Origin: Muribaculaceae bacterium
GTDB taxonomy: Bacteria > Bacteroidota > Bacteroidia > Bacteroidales > Muribaculaceae
Length of the DNA: 39,791 nucleotides
Direction of reading: 5' to 3'
Assembly (NCBI GenBank): GCA_022510425.1
Contig: JAFLTO010000019.1
Location: 1 to 39,791, forward strand
This document shows, piece after piece, positions 17,553 through 27,998 of the stretch. The notes under the pieces were generated by a model. It worked only from the letters and a program-made list of their open reading frames with translations, did no database searches and was not told the DNA's origin. Position numbers and translations under genes: made by a program. Positions within the stretch are counted from its first letter, which is position 1. The number at the start of each line of letters is the position of its first letter.

Positions 17553-18890
17553 TTAAAAGGCTCCACTTCCTGTGGTGCGTCCTTTAATACGGCCCTCCTT
17601 CATCAATCCGTCGTAATGACGCATCAACAAATGACCCTCGATAATTCTTAATGTATCAAGGATGACACCTACCATAATCAGCAATGAGGTTCCTCCGAAA
17701 AATGCTGCGAACTGACGGTTAAGTCCCACCACATGTGCAATGGCCGGAAGAATAGCTACTATTCCCAAGAAAATAGAACCCGGGAGAGTGATTCTTGACA
17801 TGATGGTATCAAGATATTCCACTGTAGGTTTGCCGGGTTTAACTCCCGGAATGAACCCATTATTGCGTTTCATATCTTCTGCCATCTGAGCCGGACGTAC
17901 TGTTATCGCAGTATAGAAATAGGTAAATGCCACAATCATGATAAAATACACAAGATTGTACCAGAAACCATAAAGATTAGTCATCGCTCCGAAGAAACCT
18001 GTGTGATTGGTTGTGAATCCGACCATAGTAACCGGGATAAACATGATGGCTTGTGCAAAGATTATCGGCATAACACCGGCTGCATTCACTTTTAATGGAA
18101 TGTATTGTCTTGCACCACCATATTGACGGTTACCTTGGATTCTCTTGGCATATTGAACGGGCACTTTGCGTGTGCCTTGTACTAACAAGACAGCACCTGC
18201 AATCACGGCTACCAGGATGATAAGTTCCACAAGGAAAATCACCAATCCACCGCCGGCTGAATTCAGCAAACGTCCTGTGAATTCCTGGAATACAGCTTCC
18301 GGGAAACGTGCCATGATACCGATAAGGATTATGAACGATATACCGTTGCCGATACCTTTCTGATCGATCCTTTCACCAAGCCACATTATGAACATAGAAC
18401 CGGCGGCCAAAACAATGGTCATGAAGAGCACACTCCAGAAATTCATATCAACCACCACTCCTGCGGCACTCACCTGATATTTGAGGTTGAGCAGATAAGC
18501 CGGTCCTTGCACGAGCAAAATTAATACTGTGAGGTAACGGGTGTATTGATTTAATTTCATTCGTCCGCTCTCACCCTCTCTCTGCATCTTTTGAAATGCC
18601 GGAAGAACCATGCCCAACAACTGTATCACGATGGAAGCAGTGATGTAGGGCATAATACCCAATGCAAATATAGATGCTTGAGAGAAAGCACCACCGGAGA
18701 ACATGTCGAGGAGTTGCATCAAACCATCGCTTGTGAAGCTCTTGAGCGCTGCAAGATCATTGGGGTTGATGCCTGGTAGCACAACATAACAACCGAAACG
18801 GTAGATTATCACCAATAAAATTGTAATGCCCAACCTACGGCGTAGGTCGTCTACACTCCATATATTCTTTACTGTTTGTGTAAATCCCAT
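17553..18890 (-). CDS. secY: Protein translocase subunit SecY
   Basis: This 445-residue channel subunit of SecYEG in the inner membrane has ten predicted transmembrane helices. SecY signatures include FGCYVVLPGINP near the N-terminus, the plug region GLMQLLDMFSGGAFSQASIFALGIMPYITASIVIQLL, and the ribosome-contacting loop with GTRKVPVQYAKR. It starts 2 bp after the rplO stop, which points to translational coupling. No truncation is seen. Confidence 0.97.
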   Translation of the reverse strand: MGFTQTVKNIWSVDDLRRRLGITILLVIIYRFGCYVVLPGINPNDLAALKSFTSDGLMQLLDMFSGGAFSQASIFALGIMPYITASIVIQLLGMVLPAFQKMQREGESGRMKLNQYTRYLTVLILLVQGPAYLLNLKYQVSAAGVVVDMNFWSVLFMTIVLAAGSMFIMWLGERIDQKGIGNGISFIILIGIMARFPEAVFQEFTGRLLNSAGGGLVIFLVELIILVAVIAGAVLLVQGTRKVPVQYAKRIQGNRQYGGARQYIPLKVNAAGVMPIIFAQAIMFIPVTMVGFTTNHTGFFGAMTNLYGFWYNLVYFIMIVAFTYFYTAITVRPAQMAEDMKRNNGFIPGVKPGKPTVEYLDTIMSRITLPGSIFLGIVAILPAIAHVVGLNRQFAAFFGGTSLLIMVGVILDTLRIIEGHLLMRHYDGLMKEGRIKGRTTGSGAF

Positions 18891-18892
18891 TT

Positions 18893-19342
18893 TTATGATT
18901 TTTTGGAGACGCTGCCGCCTGCTGCTGTGATTGCTTCTTCTGCCTTCTGTGAGAATGCGTCAGCCTGTACTTCTATAGCTTTGGTGATATTACCATTGCC
19001 AAGCACTTTCACAAGACATTTTTTGGGCACCAAACCTGCAGCACGCAAATCGTCAACCGTGATTTTAGTAAGATTCTGGGCCTCTGCCAATGTTTCCAGT
19101 GCGTCAAGATTGATGGCCTTATATTCCTTGCGGTTTATATTATTGAAACCAAATTTCGGTACTCTACGTTGCAATGGCATCTGACCGCCTTCGAAACCAA
19201 TCTTTCGGCTATAACCGGAACGGCTCTTTGCACCCTTATGACCTCTGGTAGAGGTGCCACCGGTGCCTGCGCCCGGACCGCGACCTACTCTTTTGTTTCT
19301 CTTATTGCTACCGGGTGCCGGTTTGAGATTATGTAATTCCAT
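18893..19342 (-). CDS. rplO: 50S ribosomal protein L15
   Basis: This 149-residue late-assembly protein of the large subunit starts [37 protein letters not shown], the Gly/Arg-rich rRNA-binding arm, with [17 protein letters not shown] in the middle and the C-terminal L15/L18e fold after. It ends in GGSVSKKS. It is 12 bp after rpmD and nearly touches secY. Confidence 0.97.
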   Translation of the reverse strand: MELHNLKPAPGSNKRNKRVGRGPGAGTGGTSTRGHKGAKSRSGYSRKIGFEGGQMPLQRRVPKFGFNNINRKEYKAINLDALETLAEAQNLTKITVDDLRAAGLVPKKCLVKVLGNGNITKAIEVQADAFSQKAEEAITAAGGSVSKKS

Positions 19343-19354
19343 TTCTGTTGATGT

Positions 19355-19534
19355 TTAAATTTGTGTCACTTCTACAAGATGATGCACTGCCTTCACCATT
19401 CCTCTGATGGAAGGACAATCCTCGTGTACCACCGTGTGGTTGAGTTTTCTTAAGCCGAGCGCATCTAATGTGAGCTTCTGCTTCTTCGGGCAGTTGATAC
19501 GGCTCTTTATTTGTTTGATTGCTATCTGTGCCAT
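19355..19534 (-). CDS. rpmD: 50S ribosomal protein L30
   Basis: A 59-residue frame starts MAQIAIKQIKSRINCPKKQK and continues through LTLDALGLRKLNHTVVHEDC to a TAA at 19355-19357. The length, the ferredoxin-like pattern and the position between rpsE and rplO identify L30, a non-essential protein of the large subunit. It starts 11 bp after rpsE. Confidence 0.95.
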   Translation of the reverse strand: MAQIAIKQIKSRINCPKKQKLTLDALGLRKLNHTVVHEDCPSIRGMVKAVHHLVEVTQI

Positions 19535-19545
19535 CTTCCTATATT

Positions 19546-20064
19546 TTATCCTTTAAACACTTTTTCAACCGAAATACCACGGTTTTTTGCTATCTCTTGA
19601 GGGCTTCTCATTTCGCTGAGGGCCTCGATTGTGGCCTTTACAAGATTATGAGGATTTGAAGATCCTTTACTCTTGGCAAGCACGTCTTTTATACCTGCAC
19701 TTTCAAGAACGGCACGCATAGCACCACCCGCCTTTACTCCGGTACCTTCAGATGCAGGCTTGAGGAAAATGCGACTGCCACCAAATTTGGCACTTTGTTC
19801 ATGAGGTATGGTTCCGTTATGCACCGGAACTCTTACAAGGTTCTTCTTTGCTGCCTCAACACCTTTTGCTATGGCGGCTGTAACTTCGTTGGCCTTACCA
19901 AGACCCCAACCGATAACTCCGTCTTCATTACCTACAACCACGATAGCTGCGAAGCTGAAGGCACGACCACCTTTTGTAACCTTAGTCACACGATTGATGG
20001 CTACCAGACGGTCTTTCAATTCCAAGTCGTTGGTCGACTTTACTCTATTATTCTTTCTTACCAT
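19546..20064 (-). CDS. rpsE: 30S ribosomal protein S5
   Basis: This 172-residue protein of the mRNA entry region affects decoding accuracy. The N-terminal dsRBD-like domain ([26 protein letters not shown]) and the C-terminal domain ([22 protein letters not shown], then [16 protein letters not shown]) are intact. The VTKGGR loop, where spectinomycin-resistance changes occur in other bacteria, looks wild type. It is 8 bp after rplR. Confidence 0.97.
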   Translation of the reverse strand: MVRKNNRVKSTNDLELKDRLVAINRVTKVTKGGRAFSFAAIVVVGNEDGVIGWGLGKANEVTAAIAKGVEAAKKNLVRVPVHNGTIPHEQSAKFGGSRIFLKPASEGTGVKAGGAMRAVLESAGIKDVLAKSKGSSNPHNLVKATIEALSEMRSPQEIAKNRGISVEKVFKG

Positions 20065-20072
20065 GACTTCCT

Positions 20073-20414
20073 TTAAAATTTAAGACCGGCTTCGCGAGCT
20101 GCATCAGCCAATGATTTAACTCTACCATGGAAAAGATAACCGTTACGGTCGAACACCACTTGTGTGATGCCTTTATCCATAGCCTTCTTTGCTATATCAG
20201 CTCCCACTTTAGCTGCCACCTCTGTCTTTGTGCCTCCTTCAAGACCCTTGGAAGAGGATGCAACCAATGTAGTGCCTGCGATATCGTCTATTATTTGCAC
20301 ATAGATCCCTTTATTGCTGCGGAACACACTCATGCGGGGCCTCTCAGCGGTGCCCGATATTTTTCCGCGGATCCTTGTCTTGATTTTATTTCTTCTTGCT
20401 ATTTTAGATACCAT
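20073..20414 (-). CDS. rplR: 50S ribosomal protein L18
   Basis: This 113-residue protein binds 5S rRNA in the central protuberance with L5 and L25. It starts [19 protein letters not shown], has [20 protein letters not shown] in the middle, and ends with [28 protein letters not shown], the typical C-terminus. It lies 17 bp after rplF and 8 bp before rpsE. Confidence 0.97.
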   Translation of the reverse strand: MVSKIARRNKIKTRIRGKISGTAERPRMSVFRSNKGIYVQIIDDIAGTTLVASSSKGLEGGTKTEVAAKVGADIAKKAMDKGITQVVFDRNGYLFHGRVKSLADAAREAGLKF

Positions 20415-20431
20415 AGTCTTCCTTAGTTTAA

Positions 20432-20986
20432 TTATTTGGCGTTGGCTGATTTACCTGACTTACGACGGATAACTTCTCCAACAAACTTAATACCTTTTCC
20501 TTTGTAAGGTTCCGGTTTACGCAGAGAACGAATCTTAGCACACACCTGACCCAACAATTGTTTGTCGGAGCTTTCAAGTATGATCAACGGATTCTTATTT
20601 CTCTCTGTCTTTGCCTCAACCTTAACTTCCGGCGGAAGCTTGATATAAATAGCATGTGAATAACCCAAAGAAAGTTCGAGCACCTGACCGGTGGCATTAG
20701 CTCTGTAACCAACACCCACGAGTTCCATCTCTTTCTTGTAACCGGTGCTAACACCTGTCACCATGTTTTGGATAAGTGCCCTGTAAAGTCCGTGCATAGC
20801 TCGATTTTCTCTGCTATCGTCAGGACGTTTCACTTCCAAATGGTTACCTTCCTGTTCAATTGTGATGGCAGGATTGATTTCCTGCTTCAATTCTCCTTTC
20901 GGACCTTTTACAGTCACTACGTGGTCTTTTACCTGTACTGTTACGCCTGCAGGTATCTCAATTGGTGATTTTCCTATTCTTGACAT
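20432..20986 (-). CDS. rplF: 50S ribosomal protein L6
   Basis: This 184-residue protein lies near the sarcin-ricin loop and stalk base. It has two repeated L6 folds; it starts [17 protein letters not shown] and carries the C-terminal signature [23 protein letters not shown]. Length and order are standard. It lies 15 bp after rpsH. Confidence 0.97.
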   Translation of the reverse strand: MSRIGKSPIEIPAGVTVQVKDHVVTVKGPKGELKQEINPAITIEQEGNHLEVKRPDDSRENRAMHGLYRALIQNMVTGVSTGYKKEMELVGVGYRANATGQVLELSLGYSHAIYIKLPPEVKVEAKTERNKNPLIILESSDKQLLGQVCAKIRSLRKPEPYKGKGIKFVGEVIRRKSGKSANAK

Positions 20987-21001
20987 ATCGATACCTCCTT
21001 A

Positions 21002-21400
21002 TTAATAAACGTAACATAATACTTCACCACCTATCTTACGTTCTTTAGCCTCCTTATTGGTCATAACGCCTTGCGGAGTCGTAAGAATAGCAATTCCAAG
21101 ACCATTCAATACCCTTGGCATATCTTTATATCCAGTGTATTGTCTCAGTCCCGGACGTGATACTCTGTGAAGGTTCTTGATTGCACTCACATGATCCACC
21201 GGATCATATTTAAGCGCTATCTTAATTGTGCCTGATGGTGTTGGACCATCAATAAATTTGTAGTTCAGGATGTAACCCTGATCAAAGAGGATTTTTGTGA
21301 TCTCTCTTTTCATTTTTGACCCCGGAATGTCCACTACACGATGTCCTGCACGGATTGCATTCCTGAGCCTGGTCAAATAATCTGCAATTGGATCAGTCAT
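21002..21400 (-). CDS. rpsH: 30S ribosomal protein S8
   Basis: This 132-residue central-domain 16S rRNA binder starts MTDPIADYLTRLRNAIRAGHR and has the C-terminal signature LNGLGIAILTTPQGVMTNKEAKERKIGGEVLCYVY. In E. coli S8 is the autoregulator of the spc operon, acting at the rplE region. Here it follows an unusually long 128-bp gap after rpsN that contains a 10-bp hairpin, so regulation at this point is worth considering. Confidence 0.97.
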   Translation of the reverse strand: MTDPIADYLTRLRNAIRAGHRVVDIPGSKMKREITKILFDQGYILNYKFIDGPTPSGTIKIALKYDPVDHVSAIKNLHRVSRPGLRQYTGYKDMPRVLNGLGIAILTTPQGVMTNKEAKERKIGGEVLCYVY

Positions 21401-21528
21401 TTTTGTGATTGTTAAATTGATTCAGATTTTCCGAACAATATTTAATTCTCTCTATATGTCGTCTTGAATGTTTCATTTTCCGTTGCCCGGTTTTTTATAT
21501 TTTCGAACAACGGAAAACGTATACATTT
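21401..21528 (-). promoter_or_regulatory. Structured rpsN-rpsH gap with a 10-bp hairpin
   Basis: TTTTCCGTTG and CAACGGAAAA (21476-21485 and 21508-21517) form a perfect 10-bp stem with a 22-nt A-rich loop. No U-run follows, so it is not a simple terminator. A second CGGAAAA lies downstream in mRNA sense (near 21427-21433) and could pair with the same upstream arm. No -7 box is present. Function is inferred: an RNA control or processing element. Confidence 0.45.
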
Positions 21529-21831
21529 TTACCAGCTCGCTTTCTTCACGCCCGGTATCAGACCGGCAGATGCCATTTCGCGGAACATAATCCTCGAAAT
21601 TCCGAACTGGCGCATATACCCTTTCGGACGTCCGGTCATGGAACAGCGGTTGTGTAGGCGAACTTTTGACGCATTCTTGGGAAGCTTTTGAAGCTTTTTG
21701 AGGGCCTCATAGTCGATGTTGCCGTCTGCATCTGCAAGAGCTGCCTTTTTCAAAGCCGCTTTTTTCTCAGCATATTTGGCCACCATCTTCTGACGCTTCA
21801 CTTCGCGCGCCTTCATTGATTCTTTTGCCAT
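21529..21831 (-). CDS. rpsN: 30S ribosomal protein S14, zinc-free long form
   Basis: This 100-residue protein in the head of the small subunit starts [20 protein letters not shown] and ends [27 protein letters not shown]. It has the long N-terminal insert and a single Cys ([13 protein letters not shown]), so it lacks the CxxC..CxxC zinc site and is the C- form. It lies 9 bp after rplE. A long structured gap follows. Confidence 0.97.
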   Translation of the reverse strand: MAKESMKAREVKRQKMVAKYAEKKAALKKAALADADGNIDYEALKKLQKLPKNASKVRLHNRCSMTGRPKGYMRQFGISRIMFREMASAGLIPGVKKASW

Positions 21832-21840
21832 ATGTCTCTA

Positions 21841-22392
21841 TTAATTTTCGCGTTTGAATGGTAGACCGAATTTCTTTAGCAACGCCAGACCTTCTTCATC
21901 TGTCGGAGCTGAGGTCACGAATGTGATATTCATACCTTGAAGTTTCGGCACGTTATCAATATTGATTTCCGGGAAGATGATCTGCTCGGTCACGCCAAGG
22001 GTATAGTTGCCTCTTCCATCAAGTTTGGAATTGATACCTTTGAAGTCACGTATACGAGGGAGAGCCACTTTCACAAGTCTCTCAAGAAATTCATACATTT
22101 TGTCGTGGCGCAGAGTCACCATCGCTCCGATCGGCATCTTCTTTCTAAGCTTAAAGTTAGAGATGTCTTTCTTGGAGAGGGTTGGCACTGCCTTTTGACC
22201 TGTGATGGCTGTGAGTTCGTTCAAAGCTGTTTCGATAATCTTCTTGTCTTGAGTCGCTCCACCAAGACCTTGATTGATTACGATTTTCTCAAGTTTAGGA
22301 ACTTGCATCACTGTTGTGTAGCCGAATTCTTTCTGAAGTTCGGGCACAATCTTCTCTTTATACTCTTTTCCGAGTGTGGTATTGTTGCTCAT
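21841..22392 (-). CDS. rplE: 50S ribosomal protein L5
   Basis: L5 binds 5S rRNA and forms an intersubunit bridge with S13. I take the ATG at 22390-22392 ([19 protein letters not shown]), overlapping the rplX stop as TGATG; a GTG one codon earlier is also in frame. The conserved regions [49 protein letters not shown] and MNITFVTSA are intact over about 183 residues. Overlap with rplX suggests translational coupling. Confidence 0.96.
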   Translation of the reverse strand: MSNNTTLGKEYKEKIVPELQKEFGYTTVMQVPKLEKIVINQGLGGATQDKKIIETALNELTAITGQKAVPTLSKKDISNFKLRKKMPIGAMVTLRHDKMYEFLERLVKVALPRIRDFKGINSKLDGRGNYTLGVTEQIIFPEINIDNVPKLQGMNITFVTSAPTDEEGLALLKKFGLPFKREN

Positions 22393-22712
22393 CACTTAAT
22401 CTCCTCTCCTGATTTCTTAGAATAACGTACTAACTTGCCTGCATCATTACGTCTGCGACCTATACGGGTTGGTTTCCCGGTTTTAGGGTCAAGCACGTTG
22501 AGGTTGGAGATGTCCACCGGAGCTTCCATCTTTACAAGCCCTCCCTGTGGATGCTTTGCATTTGGCTTCATGCTCTTAGTGATGATGTTTACTCCTTCAA
22601 CAAGAGCCTTATGTTTTTTCACGAGCATTTCGAGCACCCTACCGGTCTTGCCTTTATCGTCGCCGGCATTAACATACACGATGTCGCCCTTTTTGATATG
22701 GAATTTTGCCAT
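22392..22712 (-). CDS. rplX: 50S ribosomal protein L24
   Basis: This 106-residue assembly initiator lies near the exit tunnel. The KOW motif is in [20 protein letters not shown] near the N-terminus, followed by [21 protein letters not shown]. It starts with the ATG at 22710-22712, 20 bp after rplN, and its TGA overlaps the rplE start. Confidence 0.96.
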   Translation of the reverse strand: MAKFHIKKGDIVYVNAGDDKGKTGRVLEMLVKKHKALVEGVNIITKSMKPNAKHPQGGLVKMEAPVDISNLNVLDPKTGKPTRIGRRRNDAGKLVRYSKKSGEEIK

Positions 22713-22732
22713 TTTTTCTTCTTTTTAAATGA

Positions 22733-23098
22733 TTAAAGAACTTCCGGCGCGAGTGAAACAATCTTCATGTTGGTGTTACGGAGTTCGCGTGCCACCGGTC
22801 CGAAGATACGGGTGCCGCGAATTTCGCCGGCATTGTTAAGCAATACGCAGGCATTGTCGTCAAATCTTATGTAGCTACCATCAGGACGGCGAACCTCTTT
22901 CTTGGTTCTAACTACAACTGCTTTTGAAACTGTGCCTTTCTTCACGTCGCTGGAAGGGATAGTGCTCTTAACGGTCACTACAATTACATCGCCAACAGAT
23001 GCATATCTGCGGCCGGTGCCACCAAGCACGTGGATACAGAGAACCTCTTTGGCTCCGCTGTTGTCTGCTACATTGAGTCTGGATTCCGTCTGTATCAT
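22733..23098 (-). CDS. rplN: 50S ribosomal protein L14
   Basis: This 121-residue protein on the subunit interface forms a bridge with 16S rRNA and is the docking site of RsfS. It starts [21 protein letters not shown] and ends [27 protein letters not shown], both highly conserved. It begins 2 bp after the rpsQ stop. Confidence 0.97.
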   Translation of the reverse strand: MIQTESRLNVADNSGAKEVLCIHVLGGTGRRYASVGDVIVVTVKSTIPSSDVKKGTVSKAVVVRTKKEVRRPDGSYIRFDDNACVLLNNAGEIRGTRIFGPVARELRNTNMKIVSLAPEVL

Positions 23099-23100
23099 GA

Positions 23101-23361
23101 TTACTTAACTTTTTCGATTATTTCTACAAGTCTCCATCTCTTGGTCTTGCTCAATGGGCGTGTTTCCATGAGCCTTACTGTATCACCTATGCTGCATTCA
23201 TTTTTTTCATCATGAGCATGGTATTTCTTTGTCTTGTTGACAAATTTTCCGTAGATCGGGTGTTTTTCCTTCCACTTGATCTCTACAGTGATCGTCTTGT
23301 CGCATTTATTGCTTGAAACGACTCCGATCCTTTCTTTTCTCAAATGACGTTTTTCTTCCAT
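23101..23361 (-). CDS. rpsQ: 30S ribosomal protein S17
   Basis: An OB-fold primary rRNA binder of the small-subunit body. The family start is the ATG at 23359-23361 ([23 protein letters not shown]), giving 86 residues. An ATG at 23385, overlapping the rpmC stop as ATGA, would add eight residues (MILYFRKK) not seen in S17; it could still serve translational coupling. The core [24 protein letters not shown] is intact. Confidence 0.94.
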   Translation of the reverse strand: MEEKRHLRKERIGVVSSNKCDKTITVEIKWKEKHPIYGKFVNKTKKYHAHDEKNECSIGDTVRLMETRPLSKTKRWRLVEIIEKVK

Positions 23362-23381
23362 CTTTTTTCTAAAATAAAGAA

Positions 23382-23606
23382 TCATTTGTTTTCAGCAGGA
23401 GCTTCTGCCTTGGCGGCTTCAAGTTCCTTCTGGCGCAACACAGTCTTCAAGCGAGCAATATCTCTGCGATCTTTAGTGATCTTGGAGGGATTGTCTATGG
23501 GAGAGATCGCGTGCGCTACTTTCAATTCACGATAAGCCTTCTCGCTCGCCTCTATCTGGGCGCGCAGTTCCGGAATGCTTAATTCCTTGATTTCTTCCTT
23601 TTTCAT
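23382..23606 (-). CDS. rpmC: 50S ribosomal protein L29
   Basis: A 74-residue two-helix protein near the exit tunnel and SRP/trigger factor site. It starts [20 protein letters not shown], contains [16 protein letters not shown], and ends in a short Ala/Glu tail ([10 protein letters not shown]). It lies 25 bp after rplP and overlaps the alternative rpsQ start. Confidence 0.96.
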   Translation of the reverse strand: MKKEEIKELSIPELRAQIEASEKAYRELKVAHAISPIDNPSKITKDRRDIARLKTVLRQKELEAAKAEAPAENK

Positions 23607-23631
23607 AGGTTTATTTATCTCTTTTTATGCT

Positions 23632-24063
23632 TTATGCATTTTGGGATGCATCATAATCACGACGTACCACAAACTTGGTGGTCACCGGTAGTTTCTGAGC
23701 TGCGAGACGCAATGCCTCTTTTGCTACATCAAAGGGAACACCCTCTACTTCAATAAGGATACGTCCTGGGGTTACAGGTGCCACGAATCCTTCCGGATTA
23801 CCTTTACCTTTACCCATACGCACCTCTGCCGGTTTCTTTGTGATTGGTTTGTCAGGGAAAATACGGATCCATATCTGGCCTTGACGTTGCATATGTCTTG
23901 TCACGGCAACACGGGCTGCCTCAATCTGTCGCCCGGTGATCCATTTAGATTCCAGAGTCTTGATGCCGAAGGAACCGAACGCAAGCTGGTGGCCTCTTTG
24001 TGCCTCCCCTTTCATGCGCCCTTTCTGCGAACGGCGATATTTGGTTCTTTTAGGTTGTAACAT
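23632..24063 (-). CDS. rplP: 50S ribosomal protein L16
   Basis: This 143-residue late-assembly protein helps position A-site tRNA near the peptidyl transferase centre. It starts [19 protein letters not shown] and contains [23 protein letters not shown] conserved Arg loop ([12 protein letters not shown]) is present. It lies 14 bp after rpsC. Confidence 0.97.
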   Translation of the reverse strand: MLQPKRTKYRRSQKGRMKGEAQRGHQLAFGSFGIKTLESKWITGRQIEAARVAVTRHMQRQGQIWIRIFPDKPITKKPAEVRMGKGKGNPEGFVAPVTPGRILIEVEGVPFDVAKEALRLAAQKLPVTTKFVVRRDYDASQNA

Positions 24064-24077
24064 GCTTCAAATTCAAA

Positions 24078-24809
24078 TTAACGGTTGTTGCTTTTCTTTG
24101 CCCTGAAGCCGCCTTTCCTGCCGCCGCCCTGGGGTCTTCCTGCTTCTTTCTGTCCTACTGCATAGGATGGTGTGAGTTCTTTCTTGCCATAAACTTCTCC
24201 ACGGCAGATCCACACCTTAATACCGATGATACCTACTTTGGTAAGAGCTTCCACCATAGCATAATCTATGTCGGCGCGAAGAGTGTGTAACGGGGTTCTT
24301 CCCTCTTTAAACATTTCGCTTCTTGCCATTTCAGCTCCATTCAAACGTCCGCTCACCTGAACCTTGATGCCTTCGGCACCCATTCTCATTGTAGACGCGA
24401 TAGCCATCTTAACTGCCCTACGGTAAGCTACCTTATTCTCTATCTGACGGGCTATATTCGTAGCCACGATCTCTGCATCGAGTTCAGGACGCTTGATCTC
24501 GTAAATATTAATCTGGATATCTTTGTCGGTGAGTTTCTTGAGTTGATCTTTTAAAACGTCAACATCTTTACCGCCTTTACCGATCACCATTCCCGGACGG
24601 CTTGTGCAGATTGTGACTGTGACATTTTTCAGAGTTCTCTCGATAATAATCTTTGACACACTTGCCTTGGCAAGATGAGTGCGAAGGAATTTACGGATCA
24701 CTGAGTCTTCAAGAAGTGTCTCGCCGTATTTTTTACCTCCGAACCAGTTTGAGTCCCAACCCCTGATTACACCAAGGCGGTTGCTGATTGGATTAACTTT
24801 CTGTCCCAT
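24078..24809 (-). CDS. rpsC: 30S ribosomal protein S3
   Basis: This 243-residue protein lines the mRNA entry tunnel, where S3-S4-S5 have helicase activity. It starts [20 protein letters not shown]; the KH domain has the GxxG loop in [15 protein letters not shown]; the C-terminal domain holds [25 protein letters not shown]. The C-terminus is Gly/Arg/Lys-rich. It lies 10 bp after rplV. Confidence 0.97.
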   Translation of the reverse strand: MGQKVNPISNRLGVIRGWDSNWFGGKKYGETLLEDSVIRKFLRTHLAKASVSKIIIERTLKNVTVTICTSRPGMVIGKGGKDVDVLKDQLKKLTDKDIQINIYEIKRPELDAEIVATNIARQIENKVAYRRAVKMAIASTMRMGAEGIKVQVSGRLNGAEMARSEMFKEGRTPLHTLRADIDYAMVEALTKVGIIGIKVWICRGEVYGKKELTPSYAVGQKEAGRPQGGGRKGGFRAKKSNNR

Positions 24810-24819
24810 CTTTCAAAGC

Positions 24820-25218
24820 TTATTTATTAGTTTTTGTGTCGACATATAAAGTCACGTGATTGCTGCGTTTGCGGATTCTGTATCCACGGCCCTGAGGAGC
24901 CGGACGCAGTCTCTTAAGCATCGGAGCACAGTCAACAAATACTGTCTTGACATACAGTTCGTCTGCTTCCGCTTTTCTCTCGTTTTTCTGCTCCCAGTTA
25001 GCAATGGCGCTCCTGAGCAGTTTTTCTACTCTTCTTGCTGCTTCCTTGTTGGAGAATTTGAGGATACCAAGAGCCTTGAATGCCTCCTGACCTCTAATCA
25101 TGTCAACTACAAGGCGCATTTTACGCGGAGAAGAGGGCACATTGTGCAGCTTAGCGAAATATTCGCTCTTGCGAGCTTCTTTAATGGCGTCAGCTGCTTG
25201 TCTTTTTCTTACACCCAT
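24820..25218 (-). CDS. rplV: 50S ribosomal protein L22
   Basis: This 132-residue protein has a beta-hairpin that lines the exit tunnel near the macrolide site. The body [26 protein letters not shown] and the hairpin region [24 protein letters not shown] are intact, with no deletion in the hairpin tip. It lies about 47 bp after rpsS, a somewhat larger gap than its neighbours; nothing clear is seen there. Confidence 0.96.
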   Translation of the reverse strand: MGVRKRQAADAIKEARKSEYFAKLHNVPSSPRKMRLVVDMIRGQEAFKALGILKFSNKEAARRVEKLLRSAIANWEQKNERKAEADELYVKTVFVDCAPMLKRLRPAPQGRGYRIRKRSNHVTLYVDTKTNK

Positions 25219-25265
25219 TTCTTAGTTGTTTCTGGTTTTAAAATTTTTATCGCGTTTTGACGCCA

Positions 25266-25535
25266 TTATTTCTTCTTATTTCCGGCATGTCCACGGAACG
25301 TACGTGTAGGCGCAAACTCTCCGAGTTTGTGTCCCACCATATTTTCTGTAACGTAAACCGGTATGAATTTATTACCGTTATGCACAGCAAAAGTATGACC
25401 TACAAAGTCAGGGGAGATCATAGAGGCTCGGCTCCAAGTCTTAATAACCGACTTCTTGCCGCTGGCATCCATGTCTGCCACTTTCTTCTCCAGCTTAACG
25501 CTGATAAATGGTCCTTTCTTTAGTGAACGACTCAT
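25266..25535 (-). CDS. rpsS: 30S ribosomal protein S19
   Basis: An 89-residue head protein that forms a complex with S13. It starts [19 protein letters not shown] and contains [21 protein letters not shown] and [17 protein letters not shown], the family signature. It lies 25 bp after rplB. Confidence 0.97.
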   Translation of the reverse strand: MSRSLKKGPFISVKLEKKVADMDASGKKSVIKTWSRASMISPDFVGHTFAVHNGNKFIPVYVTENMVGHKLGEFAPTRTFRGHAGNKKK

Positions 25536-25560
25536 ATCTTGTGTTTATGCTATTTTCAAA

Positions 25561-26430
25561 TTATTTCTTTCTTCTCTCGATGATATATTTTGAAGAATGT
25601 TTCTTCGGGGCACGTGTCTTCAAGCCCTTGGCGTAAAGACCTGTACGAGAACGAGGGTGTCCACCTGACTGGCGACCTTCACCACCACCCATCGGGTGAT
25701 CGTGCGGGTTCATTACAACACCACGGTTGTGAGGTCTGCGACCTAACCAGCGGCTTCTTCCTGCCTTGCCACTCTGTTCGAGCGAATGTTCTGAATTACC
25801 AACCACGCCTACTGTGGCACGGCAAGTCAACAAAACTTTGCGTGTTTCGCCTGAAGGCAATTTGATAATAGCATAATCTCCTTCGCGAGATGTGAGCTGG
25901 GCGAAGGTGCCGGCTGAACGGGCCATACATGCACCCTGTCCGGGACGCAGTTCGATGCAATGGATCAAGGTACCGACAGGTATATTGGCGAGCGGTAGTG
26001 TGTTTCCTACTTCCGGGGCTACATCAGCGCCACTCAACACTGTCTGTCCTACCTCAAGACCATTAGGAGCAACGATATATGCCTTTTCTCCATCCTTATA
26101 ATAAAGAAGGGCGATGCGTGCGCTACGATTGGGATCGTACTCTATGCTCTTTACAACTGCGGGCACTCCGTCTTTGTTCCTCTTGAAGTCGATGAGACGC
26201 AATTTCCTCTTATGACCGCCGCCTCTGTAGCGTACGCTCAACTGGCCGCTTGAGTTACGGCCGCCAGTAGATTTCTTTCCTACTGTAAGAGTCTTCTCTG
26301 GTGTGATCTTCGATACTTTCTTCACAGAGGCAGTGCCGTCGCTGTTCTTTACTGCGACCTCGTTACGGAACACACCAATAACCTTGTGTCTTTGCCCGGG
26401 TGTTACGGGCTTAAATTTCTTTACTGCCAT
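25561..26430 (-). CDS. rplB: 50S ribosomal protein L2
   Basis: The largest core protein of the large subunit, needed for subunit joining and near the peptidyl transferase centre. The conserved C-terminal part ([28 protein letters not shown]) with the key His is intact. The protein has 289 residues against about 274 in E. coli; the extra residues fall near the N-terminus (about 30-45, [16 protein letters not shown]), before [12 protein letters not shown]. It lies 5 bp after rplW. Confidence 0.97.
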   Translation of the reverse strand: MAVKKFKPVTPGQRHKVIGVFRNEVAVKNSDGTASVKKVSKITPEKTLTVGKKSTGGRNSSGQLSVRYRGGGHKRKLRLIDFKRNKDGVPAVVKSIEYDPNRSARIALLYYKDGEKAYIVAPNGLEVGQTVLSGADVAPEVGNTLPLANIPVGTLIHCIELRPGQGACMARSAGTFAQLTSREGDYAIIKLPSGETRKVLLTCRATVGVVGNSEHSLEQSGKAGRSRWLGRRPHNRGVVMNPHDHPMGGGEGRQSGGHPRSRTGLYAKGLKTRAPKKHSSKYIIERRKK

Positions 26431-26435
26431 TGTTT

Positions 26436-26726
26436 TTAAATATTGCTAAAATAGTCAATCTTCTGGCCATCGGCTACTTTTACGTATGCCTTTTTGAAAG
26501 CTGATCTTTGTCCTCTGATAAGACCGCCTTTTGTCCAGCGTTGTTTTCTCTTTCCGGCGTAGAGGGCTGTGTTAACTTTCTCTACCCTTACATTATACAT
26601 CTTTTCCACAAGGTCCTTGATCTGGAACTTGTTTGCCTCAGGCGAAACTGCGAAAGTATAGCAATTCTGCTTCTCGCTATATGCATTTGCCTTTTCGGTA
26701 ACGATAGGTTTGATTTCGATTTCCAT
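26436..26726 (-). CDS. rplW: 50S ribosomal protein L23
   Basis: A 96-residue exit-tunnel protein and docking site for trigger factor and SRP. It starts [20 protein letters not shown] and has the family region [21 protein letters not shown]. It lies 19 bp after rplD and 5 bp before rplB. Confidence 0.96.
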   Translation of the reverse strand: MEIEIKPIVTEKANAYSEKQNCYTFAVSPEANKFQIKDLVEKMYNVRVEKVNTALYAGKRKQRWTKGGLIRGQRSAFKKAYVKVADGQKIDYFSNI

Positions 26727-26745
26727 GTCTTAGTTCTCCTTGTGG

Positions 26746-27381
26746 TTAGAAGTTTTCATTTATTAACTCTACACTTCCCTCTGTCATGAGTATCTTATCT
26801 GTGTTGAGTACACTGTAGGCATTCAAATCCTTTGCCTGCATCATCATGGCGTTGGGTACGTTTCTTACGCTTAATAGCAAATTGTTGTCAAGTCCATTCA
26901 TCACCAGAAGAGTCTTCTGATCAGCTACCTTGAAACTCTTTGCAATCTGCATCCATTCTTTTGTGCTCGGTTTGTCGAAGCTGAAATTCTCTACCACTAC
27001 GATAGCTCCCTTTCCACTCTTAGAGGTCAGAGCGATCTTACGTGCAAGTTGTTTCATCTTCTTGTTAAGCTTAGTGCGGTAATCGCGCGGACGAGGACCG
27101 AATACACGGCCACCACCCTTTAGAAGCGGTGAGTTGATATCACCTCTACGGGCACCGCCGCCACCTTTCTGGCGTCCAAGCTTTCTTGTAGAACCTGACA
27201 CTTCACTTCTTTCTTTGCTCTTATGTGTACCTTGACGTTGGTTACCTAAGAACTGCTTGATATCAAGATACAATGTATGGTCCGCGTTCCCTTCGGTCAA
27301 GTCGCGGGCGAACACATCATCGTTTAAAGTTACTTTACGACCTGTGTCTTCTCCTTTGATGTTATATACTGCTACTTCCAT
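26746..27381 (-). CDS. rplD: 50S ribosomal protein L4
   Basis: This 211-residue protein forms the tunnel constriction with L22. Its start overlaps the rplC stop by one base (TAATG). The extended loop ([39 protein letters not shown]) is intact, with no sign of a macrolide-resistance change. In E. coli L4 also controls the S10 operon through a leader upstream of rpsJ; here the only large gap nearby lies between rpsJ and rplC. Confidence 0.97.
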   Translation of the reverse strand: MEVAVYNIKGEDTGRKVTLNDDVFARDLTEGNADHTLYLDIKQFLGNQRQGTHKSKERSEVSGSTRKLGRQKGGGGARRGDINSPLLKGGGRVFGPRPRDYRTKLNKKMKQLARKIALTSKSGKGAIVVVENFSFDKPSTKEWMQIAKSFKVADQKTLLVMNGLDNNLLLSVRNVPNAMMMQAKDLNAYSVLNTDKILMTEGSVELINENF

Positions 27382-27998
27382 TATTTCTCGACCATTACGA
27401 TTGAACCATTGTGGCCGGGAACCGACCCTTTAATCACTAACAGATTGTGTTCCGGGAGAACCTTGATCACCTGCAAGTTCTGAACTGTGACACGGTCGCA
27501 ACCCATATGGCCGGCCATGCGAAGCCCTTTGAACACTTTTGCAGGATATGAACAAGCGCCTATTGAACCCGGAGCTCTGAGACGGTTGTGCTGACCATGT
27601 GTCTGTTGGCCTACACCGCCGAAACCATGGCGTTTAACTACACCTTGGAATCCTTTACCCTTACTTGTTCCTACCACGTCGACATATCCACCTTCTGTGA
27701 AGAGATCCACTGTCAATGTGTCTCCAAGTGAGGGCTTGTTTTCAAATGATTTGAACTCGGCCAAGTGTCTTTGCGGTGCCACGCCTGCTTTGGCAAAGTG
27801 TCCGGCTTCCGGCTTATTGGTGTGTTTTTCCTTCTTTTCTTGGAAACCAATCTGCACGGCGTCATAACCGTCTTTCTCTACTGTCTTTACCTGGGTGACA
27901 ACACAAGGACCTACTTCGATAACAGTGCACGGAATATTTTTTCCGTCGGCACTGAAAACGGATGTCATTCCGATTTTCTTTCCTAATAATCCTGGCAT
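27381..27998 (-). CDS. rplC: 50S ribosomal protein L3
   Basis: This 205-residue assembly initiator reaches the peptidyl transferase centre. It starts [20 protein letters not shown] and contains the glutamine-bearing loop [21 protein letters not shown], the site methylated by PrmB in E. coli. It follows a 111-bp gap after rpsJ that holds an 8-bp hairpin. Confidence 0.97.
   Translation of the reverse strand: MPGLLGKKIGMTSVFSADGKNIPCTVIEVGPCVVTQVKTVEKDGYDAVQIGFQEKKEKHTNKPEAGHFAKAGVAPQRHLAEFKSFENKPSLGDTLTVDLFTEGGYVDVVGTSKGKGFQGVVKRHGFGGVGQQTHGQHNRLRAPGSIGACSYPAKVFKGLRMAGHMGCDRVTVQNLQVIKVLPEHNLLVIKGSVPGHNGSIVMVEK

Noticed and set aside
21476..21517. Internal terminator in the spc cluster
   Set aside because: No U-run follows the hairpin in the direction of transcription and essential genes lie downstream.
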